Assembly: GCF_019511345.1 (NCBI RefSeq)
Contig: NZ_JAEUAK010000011.1
Location: forward strand, 62,001-126,000
Length of the DNA stretch: 64,000 nucleotides
From: Rhizobium mesosinicum
Lineage (GTDB): Bacteria > Pseudomonadota > Alphaproteobacteria > Rhizobiales > Rhizobiaceae
Direction of reading: 5' to 3'
Shown here one piece after another: positions 8,358 through 14,828 of this stretch. Each line of letters opens with the position of its first letter. Position 1 is the first letter of the stretch. A model generated the notes under the pieces. That model made no database searches. It saw only the letters and a program-made list of their open reading frames with translations, and had not been told where the DNA came from. Made by a program: the position numbers and the translations under genes.

Positions 8358-8954
8358 ATGGATAAGGTTGTGAAAACACGGCGCGGCGGTCCGCGAACCT
8401 TCGACCGGGACGAGGCGATCGACATCGCCATGCGCCTCTTCTGGAAGCACGGATATGAAGGTGTTTCGCTGAACGACCTGACGGCCGCAATCGGTGTCGC
8501 GCCCCCAAGTCTCTATTCGGCTTTCGGCAGCAAGGCGGGGCTCTACCGCGAGACGCTCGATCGCTATCTCGGCCTGCCCCGGGCGTTGCAGAACATCAAA
8601 GCCACCGCGACCCTTCAGGAGACGATCGAAGCGATGCTTCACAAAGCGATCGATGCCGTCACCGACCCTGCGGGAGAACGGGGCTGCATGATCTCGAGCG
8701 GCATGATCCAGTGCGGACCCGACCATGCGGAACTGGCCCGCGAACTGGCGGAGCGCCGAAACGAGATGCGCGACATGATCGCAGAGACGCTCGGTCGCTG
8801 GCTCGACCCGGACCGCGCCGTCTCCCTCGCCCGCTATCTCGTCGCCGTCCTGCAGGGCCTCTCCATCCAGGCACGCGACGGCGCCTCGCGCCAGGAATTG
8901 CGGCAGGTCTCGGATGAGGTGATCGCGGGCGTGAAGGCGAGAGGCTTCGGCTGA
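8358..8954 (+). CDS. TetR/AcrR-family transcriptional regulator
   Basis: A 198-residue repressor. The N-terminal helix-turn-helix spans roughly residues 13-60 (RTFDRDEAIDIAMRLFWKHG, then IGVAPPSLYSAFGSKAGLYR). The ligand-binding half contains RGCMISSGMIQCGPDH, a Cys-bearing motif seen in many AcrR-type regulators. ATG 8358 abuts the right operator box; upstream in-frame codons from 8322 lie inside the promoter. It most likely represses itself and the divergent secreted hydrolase, with release on binding an unknown small molecule. Confidence 0.87.
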   Translation: MDKVVKTRRGGPRTFDRDEAIDIAMRLFWKHGYEGVSLNDLTAAIGVAPPSLYSAFGSKAGLYRETLDRYLGLPRALQNIKATATLQETIEAMLHKAIDAVTDPAGERGCMISSGMIQCGPDHAELARELAERRNEMRDMIAETLGRWLDPDRAVSLARYLVAVLQGLSIQARDGASRQELRQVSDEVIAGVKARGFG

Positions 8955-8984
8955 AACGGCGCTGCCGCGCCGCCGCCCGCAACC

Positions 8985-9152
8985 TCACTCATCTTTCGCA
9001 CCCTTGTCGTCGTCAGCCGCTTTCGGCTTGCGCGAAGACCGCAGATTGTCGAAGCCCATAGTGTGGTCGGCGTCGGACGCGTTCCATTTGCCGGCCAGAT
9101 AGATGATCGTTATGGCCAACGCGAAGATGAGCAGGACATAGAGCGCTTCCAT
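8985..9152 (-). CDS. Small single-pass membrane protein
   Basis: A 55-residue ORF with ATG at 9152 and TGA at 8985-8987. The first 20 residues (MEALYVLLIFALAITIIYLA) form one transmembrane helix. The rest is hydrophilic and ends in a charged Lys/Asp-rich tail (RKPKAADDDKGAKDE). It lies 58 bp downstream of the PhnM-like gene on the same strand and could share its transcript. No strong ribosome-binding site is visible. The amino-acid composition and membrane-plus-charged-tail layout argue for a real gene, but function is unknown. Confidence 0.5.
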   Translation of the reverse strand: MEALYVLLIFALAITIIYLAGKWNASDADHTMGFDNLRSSRKPKAADDDKGAKDE

Positions 9153-9210
9153 ATTTCGGATGTAGCGCGCAGGACTCGATTGGACAGTCTCCGGCGATAT
9201 GCCGCCGCCG

Positions 9211-10449
9211 TCAGGCGATCACCAGATCCCCGGCGGGCGCCGCGCGATAGGCTTCCCGGCCTGCGACCCACGTGCGGCGAACGGCGGGTGCTGCACCCTC
9301 AGGCCAATCGACCAGCACGAGATCCGCCCGCTTGCCGACTTCGATGACGCCGCGATCGGTGAGTCCCGAGGCGCGCGCCGGATTGCCAGAGACGAGCGGC
9401 CAGAGCGCGTGCAGCGGCGCCACGCCATCCGCCTTCAGCCTTGCAAGCCCGAGCAGCATCGCCGGATAATAATAGTCGGAGGCGAGAATGTCGCAGAGCC
9501 CTTCGCGGATCATGTCGGCCGCGCCGATCGAGGCAAGATGGCTACCGCCGCGCGTGGCGTTCGGTGCGCCGAAGACGATGAAGTCGCCGGCATCGCGCGC
9601 AGCCCGCGCCACGCGGCGGTTCATCGGGAATTCGCAGATCCGCGCGCCGCGCTGGCGGAAGAAATCGCGCGTTTCGATCTGGCTGTCGTCATGCGACAGC
9701 ATCGGCGCGCCCGCGGCCTTTCCGAGTGCTGCCACGTCCTCGATTGCGCCAGGCACCTGCGGCCGGCGCTCCCACATGTTGCGCACCAGCGCCACCATGT
9801 CCGGCACCGGGATTTTCGCCCGCTTGGCGCGTTCCGCCATCTTCTCGGCGAAGGCAGGCGTTTCGGGATCTACTGTCGGGAAGGCCGGATCGAGGTCGAA
9901 CGGCCGCTCCTGCAGCGGGATCGACGGATGCAGCATCACCATCGACGTGTGATCGTTGAAGGCAATCGACGGCAGGCGCGGACCGGCAAGCGCCTCGCGG
10001 ATGAGGTCGATCGCCTCGAAGCAGAAGGTTTCCCAGCGCAGCTGCACGCGATTGTCTACCGTCAGCCGCGGCGTGAGCGCGTCGAGCGCGCGGACGATGG
10101 CATAACCGGTTTCGACCGAGCGAAGCCCGGGCTCCCAGCTCAGCGTCAGCGCATGATAGGCCGTCGCAATACCGTTGGCGGCAAGTTGGCGGTCGGTTTC
10201 GAGCAGCGCGGCAGGAACCGGCAGCATGGTGCCGGGCCGCGGCATGACCTGCCGCTCGAAGGCGTCGCCATGAATGTCCACGAAAGCGGGCCCAAGCAGA
10301 TGGCCGCGTCCGTCGATGCTTTCGGCCCCGTCGCGCGCGCCGTCTATATTGGTGATCCGGCCGTCTTCGATCCGCACGGAAGCGGTCTCCAGACGATCGC
10401 CGAATACAACGGTTGCGCCCTCGATGGTGACTGCCGGATTGTTCTGCAT
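9211..10449 (-). CDS. phnM: PhnM-like amidohydrolase (ribose 1-methylphosphonate 5-triphosphate diphosphatase family)
   Basis: A 412-residue amidohydrolase. Visible features are the composite N-terminal segment VTIEGATVVFGDR, the metal motif GPAFVDIHGDAFER (HxD/H-type), AFNDHTSMVML, SHDDSQIETRDFF, and SDYYYPAML near the C-terminus. These are the landmarks of PhnM, which splits pyrophosphate from alkylphosphonate ribosyl triphosphate in the C-P lyase pathway. No other phn gene is in the window, so this may be a solitary paralogue acting on another substrate. ATG 10449 follows another ATG at 10458; neither has a clear ribosome site. It is divergent from an MFS gene. Confidence 0.78.
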   Translation of the reverse strand: MQNNPAVTIEGATVVFGDRLETASVRIEDGRITNIDGARDGAESIDGRGHLLGPAFVDIHGDAFERQVMPRPGTMLPVPAALLETDRQLAANGIATAYHALTLSWEPGLRSVETGYAIVRALDALTPRLTVDNRVQLRWETFCFEAIDLIREALAGPRLPSIAFNDHTSMVMLHPSIPLQERPFDLDPAFPTVDPETPAFAEKMAERAKRAKIPVPDMVALVRNMWERRPQVPGAIEDVAALGKAAGAPMLSHDDSQIETRDFFRQRGARICEFPMNRRVARAARDAGDFIVFGAPNATRGGSHLASIGAADMIREGLCDILASDYYYPAMLLGLARLKADGVAPLHALWPLVSGNPARASGLTDRGVIEVGKRADLVLVDWPEGAAPAVRRTWVAGREAYRAAPAGDLVIA

Positions 10450-10636
10450 GGTTCTCATCCCAGGAAAAAGAAGAGGCGCGGCAGCCGAGTCACCGGCTGC
10501 GCGCCATCTGCCGCTTCTAACCAGCCGACATGACAGATTTGCGACCGTCGCGGAACACCTCCGATCAAATATTTGAATGACAGACATCGACGGGACGCAA
10601 TTGGTCGTGACCTCTTGCTCTGCTACCAGAGAGCCG

Positions 10637-11806
10637 ATGACCAGACGCTCGAAACCCTCACTCCTGTTCGTCCTGATCGCCAGCGGAACCGTTCTCGGCA
10701 TTGCCGGGACCGACCTGGTGCTTCCGGCCGTCCCGAGCCTGCCGGGGCAGCTTGGCGGAAGCATCGAGCTCGCCCAGCTCGTGCTGGCGGCTTACGCGTT
10801 CGGCACGCTGGTCGGGCTGCTAGCCTTCGGCGAACTGGGCGCCCGGTTCGATCCGTGCAAGCTGCTGATCTGGTCGCTTGCCTTGTTCGGGCTTGCTTCG
10901 CTTGCGTCGGCCGAATCCCCTTCGATCGAATGGCTGATTGCCCTGCGCTTTGCGCAAGGCGCCTTCGGCTCGGGTCCTGCCGTCTTCGCGCCCGGCTTCA
11001 TCCATGGCCTCTATCCGCATGACAAGGCGGCGGCCGCCATGGGACGGCTCGGTTCCGTCGAGTCCCTGGCGCCGGCGCTGGCCCCGATTGCCGGAGCCTG
11101 GCTGCTGGAATTTGGCGGCTGGGAGATTTCCTTCGTGCTGCTGGCGGCGCTTTCGGCGCTGATATCAGCGGCCGTTTTCTGGCAGCGCGCCTCCTTCCCG
11201 CCTCCTTCGCAGACAGTTCAAGATCATCACAACTACCTAACCATTCTGAAGAATCTGGAATTTCTGAGCTACGCGTCGAGCCAGGCTCTGTCGCTCGGCG
11301 CGCTCCTCGTTTTCGTCTTCGGCCTGCCGGCCGTCCTGACCGGCCCGCTCGACAAGGGGATCGAGGATTTCGTCATCCTGCAGGTCTGCGGCATCGCCAT
11401 GTTCATCCTGGCAGCGAATTCTTCCGCCTGGCTGGCGAAGAGATTTGGCACCCTGCGGACGATCCGCGCCGGCACGGCGATCATGCCCTGCGCCTTTCTG
11501 GCAATCCTCGCCTACACACTCACAGGCGCAAGCAGCCTTTACGTTCTTGTCCCGCTCTGGGCGATCTTGAATTTCGGCTTCGGCATCCGCGGGCCGATCG
11601 GCTTTCATCGGGCGATATCGGCGGCACGCGGCGATCATTCGCGCGCGGCTGCCATCGTCATCGCAGCGATCCTCGGCGTAGCGGCGCTCGGAACGACCGC
11701 CGTCGCACCCTACATCTCCGTCGGTCTCTGGCCGCTGGCGATCACCGGCGCCGTGATCTCGGGTTTCGCGCTGCTGTCGCTGGTGCCGCTCAGGGATTTC
11801 GATTGA
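10637..11806 (+). CDS. MFS transporter, DHA1 (Bcr/CflA-like)
   Basis: A 389-residue, roughly 12-helix inner-membrane transporter. The first helix holds GTDLVLPAVPSLPGQL, resembling the motif of Bcr/CflA drug exporters. The helix 2-3 loop reads FGELGARFDPCKL and helix 4 contains RFAQGAFGSGPAVF. It probably exports a drug or metabolite. ATG 10637 is favoured by an AGAGAG stretch just upstream; the ATG at 10577 has no ribosome site. It is divergent from the PhnM-like gene, with 10450-10636 as the shared intergenic region. Confidence 0.83.
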   Translation: MTRRSKPSLLFVLIASGTVLGIAGTDLVLPAVPSLPGQLGGSIELAQLVLAAYAFGTLVGLLAFGELGARFDPCKLLIWSLALFGLASLASAESPSIEWLIALRFAQGAFGSGPAVFAPGFIHGLYPHDKAAAAMGRLGSVESLAPALAPIAGAWLLEFGGWEISFVLLAALSALISAAVFWQRASFPPPSQTVQDHHNYLTILKNLEFLSYASSQALSLGALLVFVFGLPAVLTGPLDKGIEDFVILQVCGIAMFILAANSSAWLAKRFGTLRTIRAGTAIMPCAFLAILAYTLTGASSLYVLVPLWAILNFGFGIRGPIGFHRAISAARGDHSRAAAIVIAAILGVAALGTTAVAPYISVGLWPLAITGAVISGFALLSLVPLRDFD

Positions 11807-11872
11807 AGCCGTCACCGTGGGAACATCGTGCCGCCGTAAATTTTTAAATCGTGGCCGCCAGGGATATCGCCA

Positions 11873-12607
11873 ATGGGATGGGAAGCACTCGGGCAATGGG
11901 GCAAAGACGCGGTTCGCATCGAACCGCTCACCGGCGGAGTTGCCAACGATGTATGGAGCGTTCGCGTCCGCGGGCAGATCGCGGTCGGCCGTCTCGGCTC
12001 CAGGACCGACGCTGATCTCACATGGGAAACCGAACTGCTCCAACACCTCCACCGTGAAGGCATGACCGTTCCGGTCCCGATCCCTACGGCTGACGGCCGG
12101 CTGTTCGTGGACGGTCTGGTGGTGATGACATACATGGAGGGCGGGCCGCCCGAGACGGAATCCGACTGGCGCCGCGTGGCCGACACGCTCCGCGAGCTGC
12201 ATCGGTTGACGCAGGGCTGGCCGCAACGCCCAGGCTGGCGGTCTTCGACCGACCTCCTGCATGCCGAAACCGGCACGAGGATCAACCTTGCCGCGATGCC
12301 GTCTGAGGGTGTTATCCGGTGCCGGGCAGCATGGGCGCGGCTGATCGGGCGCCAGACATGCGTTGTCCACGGCAATCCGAACAATCCCGGCAATGTCCGC
12401 ATGACCGCAGACAAGGTCGCGCTGATCGACTGGGACGAGTCGCATGTCGACGTCCCCGACCTCGACCTGGTACTGCCCGGCAACGCTGCCGGTCTCGACC
12501 ACGGCGCGCATGACATCGCCGCGCAAGCATCAGCCGCATGGGAAGCCGCCGTCTGCTGGCAGGACAAATACGCGGTCAGGCGGCTCGCCGAAGTTCGAGC
12601 AGTCTGA
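11873..12607 (+). CDS. Aminoglycoside-phosphotransferase-fold protein with altered catalytic loop
   Basis: A 244-residue APH/choline-kinase-fold protein. The small lobe has LTGGVANDVWSVRV and GRLGSRTD, the linker YMEGGPP, and the large lobe HGNPNNPGN (166-174) and IDWDESHVDVPDLDL (185-199). The usual catalytic loop is HGDxxPGN. Here the Asp is Asn168 and there is one extra residue before PGN, while the metal-binding Asp186 is kept. It may be a non-aminoglycoside kinase, a slow enzyme or a binding protein. ATG 11873 is weakly supported. It follows the MFS gene by 66 bp and is convergent with the Lrp gene. Confidence 0.7.
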   Translation: MGWEALGQWGKDAVRIEPLTGGVANDVWSVRVRGQIAVGRLGSRTDADLTWETELLQHLHREGMTVPVPIPTADGRLFVDGLVVMTYMEGGPPETESDWRRVADTLRELHRLTQGWPQRPGWRSSTDLLHAETGTRINLAAMPSEGVIRCRAAWARLIGRQTCVVHGNPNNPGNVRMTADKVALIDWDESHVDVPDLDLVLPGNAAGLDHGAHDIAAQASAAWEAAVCWQDKYAVRRLAEVRAV

Positions 12608-12682
12608 GCCAAACCCGATGGGCCGTCCTATGCCGCTTTGCGCCGGCAGGCGGGCATCGGGTCAGATCTTGTCGCTCTCTTT

Positions 12683-13162
12683 TTACAAAGGCGGCAAGCG
12701 CCGCTTGACGGACGTTCCCTTGATGACCGCCGTACTCGTGACGGCGTGCTCGGAAAGCGCTTCCAGAACATCGTCCATCTGTTCGATCGTGTGGACGACC
12801 AGGCGGGCAAGAAATGGGTCATCGCCTGTGATCTTATCGCATTCGATAAATTCCGGCCGCTCCTGAATGAGCCGCTCGACCAGATGCAGCTTGCCGGGGA
12901 GCGGTCTGATCCTGACCATCGCCCTGATTTGATAACCGATCGGACGTGTGTCCACATCGACGGTGAAGCCCTTTATGACGCCGGCAGCTTCCAATCGCCG
13001 AACGCGCTCGGATACACCAGGCGCGGACATGCCCACGAGCCGGGCGAGTTCGCTCATCGACAAGCGGGAATCGGAATCGAGCGCGGCAAGAATGCGCGCG
13101 TCCGTCGCATCGAGCGTCGACTTTCCGGTTTGAAGGTTATGGGGTGCTTTTGCCTTCGCCAT
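12683..13162 (-). CDS. Lrp/AsnC-family transcriptional regulator
   Basis: A 159-residue feast/famine regulator. The N-terminal helix-turn-helix reads LDATDARILAALDSDSRLSM then VGMSAPGVSERVRRLEAAGV. The C-terminal RAM-type ligand domain follows (RPIGYQIRAMVRIRPLPGKL onward). ATG 13162 gives the normal domain layout; an upstream extension to 13219 would add a basic tail without support. It is divergent from an EamA exporter at 13248, the classic arrangement of an Lrp-type activator and an amino-acid exporter. An intergenic palindrome at 13194-13203 may be part of its site. Confidence 0.87.
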   Translation of the reverse strand: MAKAKAPHNLQTGKSTLDATDARILAALDSDSRLSMSELARLVGMSAPGVSERVRRLEAAGVIKGFTVDVDTRPIGYQIRAMVRIRPLPGKLHLVERLIQERPEFIECDKITGDDPFLARLVVHTIEQMDDVLEALSEHAVTSTAVIKGTSVKRRLPPL

Positions 13163-13193
13163 GGCAGGCAATCTAGCCAAATTGCCCCGCCAC

Positions 13194-13203
13194 TTCCATG
13201 GAA
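13194..13203. promoter_or_regulatory. Palindrome in the Lrp/EamA intergenic region
   Basis: TTCCATGGAA is a perfect 10-bp palindrome midway between the divergent Lrp and EamA starts. A role as Lrp half-sites is inferred from position only. Confidence 0.25.
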
Positions 13204-13247
13204 ATCGCCCCGGTCGCATTGCATGATGGTCTCAACAGGAGACAATC

Positions 13248-14165
13248 ATGCTGCTTGGGATCATCGCCGGCCTGACCACGTGCGCCCTGTGGGGGCTCAC
13301 CTTCGTCGCTCCGCGCGCCGTTGCGCCTTTTACGCCGTGGGATTTGACCATCGCGCGCTATTGCATCTTCGGTTCGGCCTGCCTGTTGCTCATGGCCGAC
13401 CGACGATTCCGGCCCACGGGCATTGCCCCCTCGCGGCTCCTGACCGGGCTCCTGCTCGGCGGGGCGGGATATGTCGGCTATTTCGTCAGCGCCGCTTTCG
13501 CCGTTCAGCTCTCCGGTGCAGCGGTGCCGCCTGTCATCGCAGGCACAATGCCGATTTTTCTGGCGATCATCGCCAATTTTCGGGATCGTTCGGCCCGATG
13601 GCGTTCCCTGACCGTGCCCCTGTGCCTGATTGCCTGCGGCGTGGCGATGGTGAACGTCGCGGCGATAAGCGCCGCCGATGTCGCGAATATGGGATCGGCT
13701 CTGCTCGGCATTGTTGCCAGCCTGGCCGCATTGGCGATCTGGATTGCCTACGGGCTTGCAAATGCCGCAGTCATGCGATCGGCAGATCCGCCTGACGGCC
13801 TGCAATGGACAGGCGTCCAAGGCATTGGCGCGGCGATCGGCAGCCTGCTGCTGCTGCCGCTGGCTTCCTTCGAGCCGGCCGATGCCGCATCCACTTATCG
13901 CTTCGTCGCATGGGCACTGGTCATGGGGCTTGCCGGTTCGTGGTTTGCGACCTGGTGCTGGGTGGTTGCTTCCCGTCGCCTGCCGTTGGCGCTCTCGGCG
14001 CAGCTCATCGTCGCAGAAACGGTTTTCGGCCTTGCCTACGGCTTCGCGTTCGAGGGCCGGCTTCCACATCCTGCCGAAGCAATCGGGGCGATTTTGCGGG
14101 TCTGCGGCGCCTCTTCCGCCATCGCAGCTTTCAGCAGGAACCGGCCGATGGCTATGGCAACCTGA
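13248..14165 (+). CDS. EamA/DMT-family metabolite exporter
   Basis: A 305-residue membrane protein with ten predicted hydrophobic helices in two EamA halves. The first begins LLGIIAGLTTCALWGLTFVA. The second, after about residue 145, starts LGIVASLAALAIWIAYGLAN. Family members (RhtA/YdcZ-like) export amino acids or related metabolites. ATG 13248 is preceded by AGGAGA at optimal distance. Divergence from an Lrp regulator supports an amino-acid substrate (inference). The gene ends just before the convergent VapC gene. Confidence 0.85.
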   Translation: MLLGIIAGLTTCALWGLTFVAPRAVAPFTPWDLTIARYCIFGSACLLLMADRRFRPTGIAPSRLLTGLLLGGAGYVGYFVSAAFAVQLSGAAVPPVIAGTMPIFLAIIANFRDRSARWRSLTVPLCLIACGVAMVNVAAISAADVANMGSALLGIVASLAALAIWIAYGLANAAVMRSADPPDGLQWTGVQGIGAAIGSLLLLPLASFEPADAASTYRFVAWALVMGLAGSWFATWCWVVASRRLPLALSAQLIVAETVFGLAYGFAFEGRLPHPAEAIGAILRVCGASSAIAAFSRNRPMAMAT

Positions 14166-14202
14166 TCAATGGCGGCAAAGCGCCGAGTGGCAACATCTCC
14201 CG

Positions 14203-14607
14203 TCATCGAGCTGGTGATATCAACTCGATGGTCGGGAAGTAGGAGTTGTAACGGCCGACATCGCGCGTCAGGACTGGCAGCCTCTGAACCGCAGCTTGCG
14301 CGCCGATCAGAAGATCCGGCAGGACACCGGTCCGCGACCCGCCTGCACGGCGGTACTGCGTAAATGCTTTTCCTGCCAGAAACAGCGCAGCACGCGGGAA
14401 AGGCGTCAGAATCAGTCCCGCTTCATCGACGAACGCATCCAGTTCCTCGATATGCTCATAGCGGACGGCGAGCTCCGCATAAACGATGTCATTGATGAGC
14501 AATGGACCCGCGAGACTGGCCATTTCGAGCTGGTCTATCGACCAGTCGGCCCAGACCGGGTCGTTCGTTACGAGGTCGAGCAGGACGTTGGTATCGACAA
14601 GCGTCAC
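14203..14607 (-). CDS. vapC: VapC-type PIN-domain ribonuclease toxin
   Basis: A 134-residue PIN domain. The four acidic metal ligands are all visible: Asp5 in TLVDTNVLLDL, Glu in NDIVYAELAVRY, Asp in GVLPDLLIGAQA, and Asp in LTRDVGRYNSYFP. VapC toxins cleave RNA, often initiator tRNA. The start is GTG 14607, which overlaps the TGA of an upstream frame as GTGA, the usual toxin-antitoxin coupling. The upstream antitoxin looks incomplete, so this toxin may be an orphan, or its partner may start unusually. It is convergent with the EamA gene. Confidence 0.85.
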   Translation of the reverse strand: MTLVDTNVLLDLVTNDPVWADWSIDQLEMASLAGPLLINDIVYAELAVRYEHIEELDAFVDEAGLILTPFPRAALFLAGKAFTQYRRAGGSRTGVLPDLLIGAQAAVQRLPVLTRDVGRYNSYFPTIELISPAR

Positions 14608-14699
14608 GCATCACCGCGGGTGAGCGCCATGATCGCATCCGTGTCGAGGCCCTCTTCGGCGTCGCATTTGAAACTCTTGTTGCCTCCCGGCAACAATCC
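14604..14699 (-). pseudogene. Remnant of a VapB/AbrB-type antitoxin
   Basis: In the frame whose TGA (14604-14606) overlaps the toxin start, the last 31 codons read GLLPGG and then, after 12 residues, DTDAIMALTRGDA. The tail resembles the end of AbrB-like VapB antitoxins (for example TDEIMALTRG), and GLLPG resembles their swapped-hairpin core, but the DNA between is too short. Upstream the frame stays open without an ATG or GTG and without the expected N-terminus. A deletion, possibly with a frameshift, seems to have removed most of the antitoxin. Confidence 0.4.
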
Positions 14700-14828
14700 G
14701 TCGCCTTCGGCAGAGCGCCGTCGCTTTGCGATCGGCCCCGTCGCTTGTGGAACAAGCCGAAGCAGCGCACAAATGACGCACCCTATAATCGTATTTATAT
14801 TAGTAACAACTTGGCAGAGGCAGCAGAC

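Noticed and set aside
9199..10533. 444-codon forward frame opposite the PhnM-like gene
   Set aside because: Shadow of a recognisable amidohydrolase; the product is low-complexity and has no ribosome site.
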